Positions 45,979 through 58,358 of a stretch of 64,000 nucleotides of DNA are shown here, piece by piece; position 1 is the first letter of the stretch, and the number at the start of each line of letters is the position of its first letter. Source of the stretch: Hyperoodon ampullatus (Eukaryota > Chordata > Mammalia > Artiodactyla > Ziphiidae); contig OX457070.1 in assembly GCA_949752795.1 (NCBI GenBank), positions 25,568,588 through 25,632,587 on the forward strand, given 5' to 3'. Under the pieces are notes generated by a model. It did not search any database and was not told where the DNA came from. It was given only the letters and a program-made list of their open reading frames with translations. Made by a program: the position numbers and the translations under genes.

Positions 45979-47746
45979 CGTACTATGCACACTGCAACTT
46001 TGATATTGGTGACCTAGGGCGAAAAGCACTATTTTCCCCAATGGAGGGCAGAAGGCCTGTGGTGTCAAATTTCCCTGAGACAGGGCTGTTCTCTGTCTTC
46101 TCTTCACAGCTAGAGTGCCTTCACGGAGAACAGAGTGTCCTTGGAGAAACAGAGAGCATCCTGTGCATTCCAGTCGGCATCCCAGATCACCCATAGCGAA
46201 AGGGAACTCTCGACCTCTCTCCAGGGTTCAAAGGATCGATCGGATGGCCCATTCACACATTCAGGCGTTCAGCCGGTTTTCCACTGCCTTCTGGAGAAGT
46301 ACTGCTGGATCTCTAGTATGCTTGTCCTACGGCACCCAGGTCCTCACAGTGTCCCAGGGAACAACACTGCATACAGGATCACCCTTCGTGGCTGACTGAG
46401 CAGCACCATGCTACCTTAGGCCTCCGGATCACCAATTGGAAAGCACTGTGAAAGGCAACCCTGTGATTTTTCTCCAGAGAGCTCGATGGCCAAAACATTC
46501 AACAGACTCCCAGAACACAGCACTAGCTCTTCTTTCGTAGGTGTCATGTCAGTGGACCTCAGGGCAGAGCTTGAGCTGCAAGGATGACACACTCTCCTAA
46601 GTGTCCGTTCCGGGTGCCCTTACTTGGCGGACCTCTGCCTATGCCACGCACAAAGTAGAGAGGCCCTGCAGTTTTCTAAATGTAGATAGATTCCCCTGAA
46701 CCCTACTACCCTTAGAGAAACTGTGAGGACACGTCGCAACCTCCCCAAAGGCTTACGTCCCATACACCAGCCACACGATGCCCATCACAACTCACTCGGT
46801 TTCGAACTTCATCCAGGAAGTGGCCAGAGTGCCCCCTTCTGTTTGTTTTGGCTCGCTGGAAACTGAACGTACTCGGGCAGTTTGGAACGTGCAGCTTGGC
46901 AATGTATGTGCATGGTCGCACGTCCCAGCTGTAAGCAGGACCGCTGCAGCCTCCATGCCGCCTGAAATATAGTGCTGCTGCCAGTCTCACGTCCTGGATT
47001 GCCCTACGTAGGAAAAGGGCGTTTCCCTGAGGGCAATACGGTGCTTCCAGTTCCCTGCAAGAGGCATGGGAAAGGCGCCAATGCCTAAAGGGAAAACGAC
47101 ACTGCCTGCCAGGCTCTTACTATGGTCCATGTATTGCATTTGGAAGATTGGGCATACATCCTTCGCCAGGAAAACCTAGTCCATGGAGTGCCTTCACGTT
47201 AGTGAGCTTCTCGGAACTCTGGCATTACTGCGTCCTCCGCATCTCCCAGGAAAGAACACTGAGACCTGAGTAGCCCTTCCTGGGCGACTTCACAACCCTC
47301 AGGGATCTTGGGCCTCCGGGCATCTCTCCCTTAACGCGGAGTGGAAAGCAGCCCACTGCTTTCTTCGTTGGAGAGCTAAGTGTCTGAGCTTTCGAAAGTC
47401 CACCCAAACACGGGCCCAGCAGGTCTTTTAAGTGTACGGCCAGTGGCTCACAGCACTGCACCAGGGCCACAATGAGAAAACACGCTCCTCAGGGTTTGTC
47501 TCGGGAAGCCTCACTGGCCGTCTCTCTAAGCCAAGCAGGGCGTTGACCTTCGAAGCAACCTGACAAAGGCACGGTTTGCCCCTGAAACGCCCAGAGCCCT
47601 TTTATAAGGTGTGCGGGCGTCGAAGCCTAACCCAAGTCATTGGGGACATCACGCCACTCGCCGCAGGCAAAACTGCTTTGCTACGAAGTTTCAACTGGGA
47701 AGGACACGGGGCCACTTCCGACCCTTTGACTGTGGCAGAAACTACA
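45979..47746 (+). repeat. Satellite unit 27, class A, tetramer position a
   Basis: 1,768 bp, near-copy of unit 19. Private CTACCTTAGGCC near 46,412, CTGTGATTTTTC near 46,461 and ACTGTGAGG near 46,720. Has GCATGGTCGC instead of GCATGATCGC. Confidence 0.95.
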
Positions 47747-49514
47747 CGTACTATGCACACTGCAACTTTGATATTGGTGACCTAGTGCGAAAAGCACTAT
47801 TTTCCCCACTGGAGGGCAGAAGGCCTGTGGTGTCAAATTTCCCTGAGACAGGTCTGTTCTCTGTCTTCTCTTCACAGCTAGAGTGCCTTCACGGAGAACA
47901 CAGTGTCCTTGGAGAAACAGAGAGTGTCCTGTGCATTCCAGGCGGCATCCCAGATCACCCATTGCGAAAGGGAACTCTCGACCTCTCTCCAGGGTTCAAA
48001 GAATCGATCGGATGGCCCATTCACACATTGAGGCGTTCAGCCGGTTTTCCACTGCCTTCTGGAGAAGTACTGCTGGATCTCTAGTATGCTTGTCCTACGG
48101 CACCCAGGTCCTCACAGTGTCCCAGGGAACAACACTGCGTACAGTATCACCCTTCCTGGCTGACTGAGCAGCACCATGCTACCTAAGGCCTCCGGATCAC
48201 CAATTGGAAAGCACTGTGAAAGGCAACCCTGTGCTTTTTCTCCAGAGAGCTCGATGACCAAAACATTCAACAGACTCCCAGAACACAGCACTAGCTCGTC
48301 TTTCGTAGGTGTCATGTCAGTGGACCTCAGGGCAGAGCTTGAGCTGCAAGGATGACACACTCTCCTAAGTGTCCGTTCCGGGTGCCCTTACTTGGCGTAC
48401 CTCTGCCTATGCCACGCACAAAGTAGAGAGGCCCTGCAGTTTTCTAAATGTAGATAGATTGCCCTGAACCCTACTACGCTTAGAGAAACTGCGAGGACAC
48501 GTCGCAACCTCCCCAAAGCCTTACGTCCCATACACCAGCCACACGTTGCCCATCACAACTCACTCGGTTTCGAACTTCATCCAGGAAGTGGCCAGAGTGC
48601 CCCCTTCTGTCTGTTTTGGCTCGCTGGAAACTGAACGTACTCGGGCAGTTTGGAACGTGCAGCTTGGCAATGTATGTGCATGGTCGCACGTCCCAGCTGT
48701 AAGCAGGACCGCTGCAGCCTCCATGCCGCCTGAAATATAGTGCTGCTGCCAGTCTCACGTCCTGGATTGCCCTACGTAGGAAAAGGGCGTTTCCCTGAGG
48801 GCAATACGGTGCTTCCAGTTCCCTGCAAGAGGCATGGGAAAGGCGCCAATGCCTAAAGGGAAAACGACACTGCCTGCCAGGCTCTTACTATGGTCCATGT
48901 ATTGCATTTGGAAGATTGGGCATACATCATTCGCCAGGAAAACCTAGTCCATGGAGTGCCTTCACGTTAGTGAGCTTCTCGGAACTCTGGCATTACTGCG
49001 TCCTCTGCATCTCCCAGGAAAGAACACTGAGACCTGAGTAGCCCTTCCTGGGCGACTTCAGAACCCTCAGGGATCTTGGGCCTCCGGGCATCTCTCCCTT
49101 AACGCGGAGTGGAAAGCAGCCCACTGCTTTCTTCGTTGGAGAGCTAAGTGTCTGAGCTTTCGAAAGTCCACCCAAACACGGGCCCAGCAGGTCTTTTAAG
49201 TGTATGGCCAGTGGCTCACAGCACTGCACCAGGGCCACAATGAAAAAACACGCTCCTCAGGGTTTGTCTCGGGAAGCCTCACTGGCCCTCTCTCTAAGCC
49301 AAGCAGGCCGTTGACCTTCGAAGCAACCTGACAAAGGCACGGTTTGCCCCTGAAACGCCCAGAGCCCTTTTATAAGGTGTGCGGGCGTCGAAGCCTAACC
49401 CAAGTCAGTGGGGACGTCACGCCACTCGCCGCAGGCAGAACTGCCTTGCTACGAAGTTTCAACGGGGAAGGACAGGGGGCCGCTTCCGACCCTTTGACTG
49501 TGGCAGAAACTACA
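47747..49514 (+). repeat. Satellite unit 28, class A, tetramer position b
   Basis: 1,768 bp, near-copy of units 20 and 24. Private GATGACCAAAAC near 48,254 and GGCGTACCTC near 48,395. CGTAGGTGTC rather than CGTCGGTGTC. Confidence 0.95.
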
Positions 49515-51283
49515 CGTACTATGCACACTGCAACTTTGATATTGGTGACCTAGTGCGAAAAGCACTATTTTCCCCACTGGAGGGCAGAAGGCCTGTGGTG
49601 TCAAATTTCCCTGAGACAGGGCTGTTCTCTGTCTTCTCTTCACAGCTAGAGTGCCTTCACGGAGAGAAGAGTGTCCTTGGAGAAACAGAGAGCGTCCTGT
49701 GCATTCCAGGCGGCATCCCAGATCACCCATTGCGAAAGGGAAATCTCGACCTCTCTCCAGGGTTCAAAGGATCGATCGGATGGCCCATTCACACATTGAG
49801 GCGTTCAGCGGTTTTTCCACTGCCTTCTGGAGAAGTACTGCTGGATCTCTAGTATGCTTGTCCTACGGCACCCAGGTCCTCACAGTGTCCCAGGGAACAA
49901 CACTGCATACAGGATCACCCTTCGTGGCTGACTGAGCAGCACCATGCTACCTAAGGCCTCCGGATCACCAATTGGAAAGCACTGTGAAAGGCAACCCTGT
50001 GCTTTTTCTCCAGAGAGCTCGATGGCCAAAACATTCAACAGACTCCCAGAACACAGCACTAGCTCGTCTTTCGTAGGTGTCATGTCAGTGGACCTCAGGG
50101 CAGAGAGTGAGCTGCAAGGATAACACACTCCCCTAAGTGTCCGTTCCGGGTGCCCTCACTTGGCGGACCTCTGCCTATGCCACGCACAAAGTAGAGAGGC
50201 CCTGCAGTTTTCTAAATGTAGATAGATTCCCCTTGAACCCTACTACGCTTAGAGAAACTGCGAGGACACGTCGCAGCCTCCCCAAAGCCTTACGTCCCAT
50301 ACACCAGCCACACGATGCCCATCACAACTCACTCGGTTTTGAACTTCATCCAGGAAATGGCCAGAGTGCCCCCTTCTTTCTGTTTTGGCTCGCTGGAAAC
50401 TGAACGAACTCGGGCAGTTTGGAACGTGCAGCTTGGCAATGTATGTGCATGGTCGCACGTCCCAGCTGTAAGCAGGACCGCTGCAGCCTCCATGCCGCCT
50501 GAAATATAGTGCTGTTGCCAGTCTCACGTCCTGGATTGCCCTACGTCGGAAATGGGCGTTTCCCTGAGGGCAATACGGTGCTTCCAGTTCCCTGCAAGAG
50601 GCATGGGAAAGGCGCCAATGCCTAAAGGGAAAACGACACTGCCTGCCAGGCTCTTACTATGGTCCATGTATTGCATTTGGAAGATTGGGCATACATCATT
50701 CGCCAGGAAAACCTAGTCCATGGAGTGCCTTCACGTTAGTGAGCTTCTCGGAACTCTGGCATTACTGCGTCCTCCGCATCTCCCAGGAAAGAACACTGAG
50801 ACCTGAGTAGCCCTTCCTGGGCGACTTCACAACCCTCAGGGATCTTGGGCCTCCGGGCATCTCTCCCTTAACGCGGAGTGGAAAGCAGCCCACTGCTTTC
50901 TGCGTTGGAGAGCTAGGTGTCTGAGCTTTCGAAAGTCCACCCAAACACGGGCCCAGCAGGTCTTTTAAGTGTACGGCCAGTGGCTCACAGCACTGCACCA
51001 GGGCCACAATGAGAAAACACGCTCCTCAGGGTTTGTCTCGGGAAGCCTCACTGGCCCTCTCTCTAAGCCAAGCAGGCCGTTGACCTTCGAAGCAACCTGA
51101 CAAAGGCACGGTTTGCCCCTGAAACGCCCAGAGCCCTTTTATAAGGTGTGCGGGCGTCGAAGCCTAACCCAAGTCAGTGGGGACGTCACGCCACTCGCCG
51201 CAGGCAGAACTGCCTTGCTACGAAGTTTCAACGGGGAAGGACAGGGGGCCGCTTCCGACCCTTTGACTGTGGCAGAAACTACA
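49515..51283 (+). repeat. Satellite unit 29, class B, tetramer position c
   Basis: 1,769 bp, near-copy of units 21 and 25, but TGTAGATAG instead of TGTAGTTAG near 50,217. Confidence 0.95.
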
Positions 51284-53051
51284 CGTACTATGCACACTGC
51301 AACTTTGATATTGGTGACCTAGTGCGAAAAGCACTATTTTCCCCACTGGAGGGCAGAAGGCCTGTGGTGTCAAATTTCCCTGAGACAGGGCTGTTCTCTG
51401 TCTTCTCTTCACAGCTAGAGTGCCTTCACGGAGAACAGAGTGTCCTTGGAGAAACAGAGAGCGTCCTGTGCATTCCAGGCGGCATCCCAGATCACCCATT
51501 GCGAAAGGGAAATCTCGACCTCTCTCCAGGGTTCAAAGGAACGGTCGGATGGCCCATTCACACATTGAGGCGTTCAGCGGTTTTTCCACTGCCTTCTGGA
51601 GAAGTACTGCTGGATCTCTAGTATGCTTGTCCTACAGCACCCAGGTCCTCACAGTGTCCCAGGGAACAACACTGCATACAGTATCACCCTTCCTGGCTGA
51701 CTGAGCAGCACCATGCTACCTAAGGCCTCCGGATCACCAATTGGAAAGCACTGTGAAAGGCAACCCTGTGCTTTTTCTCCAGAGAGCTCGAAGGCCAAAA
51801 CATTCAACAGACTCCCAGAACACAGCACTAGCTCGTCTTTCGTAGGTGTCATGTCAGTGGACCTCAGGGCAGAGCTTGAGCTGCAAGGATGACACACTCT
51901 CCTAAGTGTCCGTTCCGGGTGCCCTTACTTGGCGGACCTCTGCCTATGCCACGCACAAAGTAGAGAGGCCCTGCAGTTTTCTAAATGTAGATAGATTCCC
52001 CTGAACCCTACTACGCTTAGAGAAACTGCGAGGACACGTCGCAACCTCCCCAAAGGCTTACGTCCCATACACCAGCCACACGTTGCCCATCACAACTCAC
52101 TCGGTTTCGAACTTCATCCAGGAAGTGGCCAGAGTGCCCCCTTCTGTCTGTTTTGGCTCGCTGGAAACTGAACGTACTCGGGCAGTTTGGAACGTGCAGC
52201 TTGGCAATGTATGTGCATGGTCGCACGTCCCAGCTGTAAGCAGGACCGCTGCAGCCTCCATGCCGCCTGAAATATAGTGCTGCTGCCAGTCTCACGTCCT
52301 GGATTGCCCTACGTAGGAAAAGGGCGTTTCCCTGAGGGCAATACGGTGCTTCCAGTTCCCTGCAAGAGGCATGGGAAAGGCGCCAATGCCTAAAGGGAAA
52401 ACGACACTGCCTGCCAGGCTCTTACTATGGTCCATGTATTGCATTTGGAAGATTGGGCATACATCATTCACCAGGAAAACCTAGTCCATGGAGTGCCTTC
52501 ACGTTAGTGAGCTTCTCGGAACTCTGGCATTACTGCGTCCTCCGCATCTCCCAGGAAAGAACACTGAGACCTGAGTAGCCCTTCCTGGGCGGCTTCACAA
52601 CCCTCAGGGATCTTGGGCCTCCGGGCATCTCTCCCTTAACGCGGAGTGGAAAGCAGCCCACTGCTTTCTGCGTTGGAGAGCTAAGTGTCTGAGCTTTCGA
52701 AAGTCCACCCAAACACGGGCCCAGCAGGTCTTTTAAGTGTACGGCCAGTGGCTCACAGCACTGCACCAGGGCCACAATGAGAAAACACGCTCCTCAGGGT
52801 TTGTCTCGGGAAGCCTCACTGGCCCTCTCTCTAAGCCAAGCAGGCCGTTGACCTTCGAAGCAACCTGACAAAGGCACGGTTTGCCCCTGAAACGCCCAGA
52901 GCCCTTTTATAAGGTGTGCGGGCGTCGAAGCCTAACCCAAGTCAGTGGGGACGTCACGCCACTCGCCGCAGGCAGAACTGCCTTGCTACGAAGTTTCAAC
53001 GGGGAAGGACAGGGGGCCGCTTCCGACCCTTTGACTGTGGCAGAAACTACA
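51284..53051 (+). repeat. Satellite unit 30, class A, tetramer position d with exchanged tail
   Basis: 1,768 bp. Front matches units 22 and 26 except GAGAACAGAG for GAGAGAAGAG and private CCTACAGCACC near 51,633. From about 52.59 kb GGGCGGCTTC is shared with the tail of unit 31. Its tail has an intact CRE-like site, unlike units 22 and 26. Confidence 0.95.
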
Positions 53052-54820
53052 CGTACTATGCACACTGCAACTTTGATATTGGTGACCTAGTGCGAAAAGC
53101 ACTATTTTCCCCACTGGAGGGCAGAAGGCCTGTGGTGTCAAATTTCCCTGAGACAGGGCTGTTCTCTGTCTTCTCTTCACAGCTAGAGTGCCTTCACGGA
53201 GAGAAGAGTGTCCTTGGAGAAACAGAGAGCGTCCTGTGCATTCCAGGCGGCATCCCAGATCACCCATTGCGAAAGGGAAATCTCGACCTCTCTCCAGGGT
53301 TCAAAGGATCGGTCGGATGGCCCATTCACACATTGAGGCGTTCAGCGGTTTTTCCACTGCCTTCTGGAGAAGTACTGCTGGATCTCTAGTATGCTTGTCC
53401 TACGGCACCCAGGTCCTCACAGTGTCCCAGGGACTAACACTGCATACAGGATCACCCTTCGTGGCTGACTGAGCAGCACCATGCTACCTAAGGCCTCCGG
53501 ATCACCAATTGGAAAGCACTGTGAAAGGCAACCCTGTGATTTTTCTCCAGAGAGCTCGATGGCCAAAACATTCAACGGACTCCCAGAACACAGCACTAGC
53601 TCGTCTTTCGTAGGTGTCATGTCAGTGGACCTCAGGGCAGAGAGTGAGCTGCAAGGATAACACACTCCCCTAAGTGTCCGTTCCGGCTGCCCTCACTTGG
53701 CGGACCTCTGCCTATGCCACGCACAAAGTAGAGAGGCCCTGCAGTTTTCTAAATGTAGATAGATTCCCCTTGAACCCTACTACGCTTAGAGAAACTGCGA
53801 GGACACGTCGCAGCTTCCCCAAAGCCTTACGTCCCATACACCAGCCACACGTTGCCCATCACAACTCACTCGGTTTCGAACTTCATCCAGGAAGTGGCCA
53901 GAGTGCCCCCTTCTGTCTGTTTTGGCTCGCTGGAAACTGAACGAACTCGGGCAGTTTGGAACGTGCAGCTTGGCAATGTATGTGCATGGTCGCACGTCCC
54001 AGCTGTAAGCAGGACCGCTGCAGCCTCCATGCCGCCTGAAATATAGTGCTGCTGCCAGTCTCACGTCCTGGATTGCCCTACGTAGGAAAAGGGCGTTTCC
54101 CTGAGGGCAATACGGTGCTTCCAGTTCCCTGCAAGAGGCATGGGAAAGGCGCCAATGCCTAAAGGGAAAACGACACTGCCTGCCAGGCTCTTACTATGGT
54201 CCATGTATTGCATTTGGAAGATTGGGCATACATCATTCACCAGGAAAACCTAGTCCATGGAGTGCCTTCACGTTAGTGAGCTTCTCGGAACTCTGGCATT
54301 ACTGCGTCCTCCGCATCTCCCAGGAAAGAACACTGAGACCTGAGTAGCCCTTCCTGGGCGGCTTCACAACCCTCAGGGATCTTGGGCCTCCGGGCATCTC
54401 TCCCTTAACGCGGAGTGGAAAGCAGCCCACTGCTTTCTGCGTTGGAGAGCTAAGTGTCTGAGCTTTCGAAAGTCCACCCAAACACGGGCCCAGCAGGTCT
54501 TTTAAGTGTACGGCCAGTGGCTCACAGCACTGCACCAGGGCCACAATGAGAAAACACGCTCCTCAGTGTTTGACTCGGGAAGCCTCACGGGCCGTCTCTC
54601 TAAGCCAAGCAGGCCGTTGACCTTCGAAGCAACCTGACAAAGGCACGGTTTGCCCCTGAAACGCCCAGAGCCCTTTTATAAGGTGTGCGGGCGTCGAAGC
54701 CTAACCCAAGTCAGTGGGGACATCACGCCACTCGCCGCAGGCAAAACTGCTTTGGTAGGAAGTTTCAACGGGGAAGGACAGGGGGCCGCTTCCGACCCTT
54801 TGACTGTGGCAGAAACTACA
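53052..54820 (+). repeat. Satellite unit 31, class B
   Basis: 1,769 bp. Private GGGACTAACAC near 53,430, CCGGCTGCC near 53,683, GCAGCTTCCCC near 53,810 and TTTGGTAGGAAG near 54,751. GACATCAC tail. Confidence 0.95.
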
Positions 54821-56589
54821 CGTACTATGCACACTGCAACTTTGATATTGGTGACCTAGTGCGAAAAGCACTATTTTCCCCACTGGAGGGCAGAAGGCCT
54901 GTGGTGTCAAATTTCCCTGAGACAGGGCTGTTCTCTGTCTTCTCTTCACAGCTAGAGTGCCTTCACGGAGAACAGAGTGTCCTTGGAGAAACAGAGAGCG
55001 TCCTGTGCATTCCAGGCGGCATCCCAGATCACCCATTGCGAAAGGGAAATCTCGACCTCTCTCCAGGGTTCAAAGGATCGATCGGATGGCCCATTCACAC
55101 ATTGAGGCGTTCAGCGGTTTTTCCACTGCCTTCTGGAGAAGTACTGCTGGATCCCTAGTATGCTTGTCCTACGGCACCCAGGTCCTCACAGTGTCCCAGG
55201 GAACAACACTGCATACAGGATCACCCTTCCTGGCTGACTGAGCAGCACCATGCTACCTAAGGCCTCCGGATCACCAATTGGAAAGCACTGTGAAAGGCAA
55301 CCCTGTGCTTTTTCTCCAGAGAGCTCGATGGCCAAAACATTCAACAGACTCCCAGAACACAGCACTAGCTCGTCTTTCGTAGGTGTCATGTCAGTGGACC
55401 TCAGGGCAGAGAGTGAGCTGCAAGGATAACACACTCCCCTAAGTGTCCGTTCCGGGTGCCCTCACTTGGCGGACCTCTGCCTATGCCACGCACAAAGTAG
55501 AGAGGCCCTGCAGTTTTCTAAATGTAGTTAGATTCCCCTTGAACCCTACTACGCTTAGAGAAACTGCGAGGACACGTCGCAGCCTCCCCAAAGCCTTACG
55601 TCCCATACACCAGCCACACGATGCCCATCACAACTCACTCGGTTTTGAACTTCATCCAGGAAATGGCCAGAGTGCCCCCTTCTGTCTGTTTTGGCTCGTT
55701 GGAAACTGAACGAACTCGGGCAGTTTGGAACGTGCAGCTTGGCAATGTATGTGCATGGTCGCACGTCCCAGCTGTAAGCAGGACCGCTGCAGCCTCCATG
55801 CCGCCTGAAATATAGTGCTGCTGCCAGTCTCACGTCCTGGATTGCCCTACGTAGGAAAAGGGCGTTTCCCTGAGGGCAATACGGTGCTTCCAGTTCCCTG
55901 CAAGAGGCATGGGAAAGGCGCCAATGCCTAAAGGGAAAACGACACTGCCTGCCAGGCTCTTACTATGGTCCATGTATTGCATTTGGAAGATTGGGCATAC
56001 ATCATTCGCCAGGAAAACCTAGTCCATGGAGTGCCTTCACGTTAGTGAGCTTCTCGGAACTCTGGCATTACTGCGTCCTCCGCATCTCCCAGGAAAGAAC
56101 ACTGAGACCTGAGTAGCCCTTCCTGGGCGACTTCACAACCCTCAGGGATCTTGGGCCTCCGGGCATCTCTCCCTTAACGCGGAGTGGAAAGCAGCCCACT
56201 GCTTTCTGCGTTGGAGAGCTAGGTGTCTGAGCTTTCGAAAGTCCACCCAAACACGGGCCCAGCAGGTCTTTTAAGTGTACGGCCAGTGGCTCACAGCACT
56301 GCACCAGGGCCACAATGAGAAAACACGCTCCTCAGGGTTTGTCTCGGGAAGCCTCACTGGCCCTCTCTCTAAGCCAAGCAGGCCGTTGACCTTCGAAGCA
56401 ACCTGACAAAGGCACGGTTTGCCCCTGAAACGCCCAGAGCCCTTTTATAAGGTGTGCGGGCGTCGAAGCCTAACCCAAGTCAGTGGGGACGTCACGCCAC
56501 TCGCCGCAGGCAGAACTGCCTTGCTACGAAGTTTCAACGGGGAAGGACAGGGGGCCGCTTCCGACCCTTTGACTGTGGCAGAAACTACA
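54821..56589 (+). repeat. Satellite unit 32, class B
   Basis: 1,769 bp. Resembles tetramer position c in its middle (TGTAGTTAG, GGAAATGGCC) but keeps TACGTAGG. Private GGATCCCTAG near 55,149 creates a BamHI-type palindrome; CTCGTTGGAAAC near 55,696. Confidence 0.95.
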
Positions 56590-58358
56590 CGTACTATGCA
56601 CACTGCAACTTTGATATTGGTGACCTAGTGCGAAAAGCACTATTTTCCCCACTGGAGGGCAGAAGGCCTGTGGTGTCAAATTTCCCTGAGACAGGGCTGT
56701 TCTCTGTCTTCTCCTCACAGCTAGAGTGCCTTCACGGAGAGAAGAGTGTCCTTGGAGAAACAGAGAGCGTCCTGTGCATTCCAGGCGGCATCCCAGATCA
56801 CCCATTGCGAAAGGGAAATCTCGACCTCTCTCCAGGGTTCAAAGGATCGATCGGATGGCCCATTCACACATTGAGGCGTTCAGCGGTTTTTCCACTGCCT
56901 TCTGGAGAAGTACTGCTGGATCTCTAGTATGCTTGTCCTACGGCACCCAGGTCCTCACAGTGTCCCAGGGAATAACACTGCATACAGGATCACCCTTCCT
57001 GGCTGACTGAGCAGCACCATGCTACCTAAGGCCTCCGGATCACCAATTGGAAAGCACTGTGAAAGGCAACCCTGTGCTTTTTCTCCAGAGAGCTCGATGG
57101 CCAAAACATTCAACGGACTCCCAGAACACAGCACTAGCTCGTCTTTCGTAGGTGTCATGTCAGTGGACCTCAGGGCAGAGAGTGAGCTGCAAGGATAACA
57201 CACTCCCCTAAGTGTCCGTTCCGGGTGCCCTCACTTGGCGGACTTCTGCCTATGCCACGCACAAAGTAGAGAGGCCCTGCAGTTTTCTAAATGTAGATAG
57301 ATTCCCCTTGAACCCTACTACGCTTAGAGAAACTGCGAGGACACGTCGCAGCCTCCCCAAAGCCTTACGTCCCATACACCAGCCACACGATGCCCATCAC
57401 AACTCACTCGGTTTTGAACTTCATCCAGGAAGTGGCCAGAGTGCCCCCTTCTGTCTGTTTTGGCTCGCTGGAAACTGAACGAACTCGGGCAGTTTGGAAC
57501 GTGCAGCTTGGCAATGTATGTGCATGGTCGCACGTCCCAGCTGTAAGCAGGACCGCTGCAGCCTCCATGCCGCCTGAAATATAGTGCTGCTGCCAGTCTC
57601 ACATCCTGGATTGCCCTACGTAGGAAAAGGGCGTTTCCCTGAGGGCAATACGGTGCTTCCAGTTCCCTGCAAGAGGCATGGGAAAGGCGCCAATGCCTAA
57701 AGGGAAAACGACACTGCCTGCCAGGCTCTTACTATGGTCCATGTATTGCATTTGGAAGATTGGGCATACATCATTCGCCAGGAAAACCTCGTCCATGGAG
57801 TGCCTTCACGTTAGTGAGCTTCTCGGAACTCTGGCATTACTGCGTCCTCCGCATCTCCCAGGAAAGAACACTGAGACCTGAGTAGCCCTTCCTGGGCGAC
57901 TTCACAACCCTCAGGGATCTTGGGCCTCCGGGCATCTCTCCCTTAACGCGGAGTGGAAAGGAGCCCACTGCTTTCTTCGTTGGTGGGCTAAGTGTCTGAG
58001 CTTTCGAAAGTCCACCCAAACACGGGCCCAGCAGGTCTTTTAAGTGTACGGCCAGTGGCTCACAGCACTGCACCAGGGCCACAATGAGAAAACACGCTCC
58101 TCAGGGTTTGTCTCGGGAAGCCTCACTGGCCGTCTCTCTAAGCCAAGCAGGGCGTTGACCTTCAAAGCAACCTGACAAAGGCACGGTTTGCCCCTGAAAC
58201 GCCCAGAGCCCTTTTATAAGGTGTGCGGGCGTCGAAGCCTAACCCAAGTCAGTGGGGACATCACGCCACTCGCCGCAGGCAAAACTGCTTTGCTACGAAG
58301 TTTCAACGGGGAAGGACAGGGGGCCGCTTCCGACCCTTTGACTGTGGCAGAAACTACA
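56590..58358 (+). repeat. Satellite unit 33, class B, dimer position a
   Basis: 1,769 bp. TTCTCCTCACAG, GGGAATAAC, GGCGGACTTC, CTCACATCC, AACCTCGTCC, GTTGGTGGGC and CTTCAAAGC, all shared with unit 35. GACATCAC tail. Confidence 0.95.

Larger units (their letters stand above)
45979..53051 (+). repeat. Tetramer higher-order repeat delta, copy 3 (units 27-30)
   Basis: Third 7,073-bp copy. It keeps the a-b-c-d markers, but unit d departs near its end: from about 52.59 kb it carries GGGCGGCTTC and CTGCGTTGG, shared with the tail of unit 31 rather than with units 22 and 26. Other private changes: CCTTAGGCC near 46,415 and GCGTACCTC near 48,396. Confidence 0.94.
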
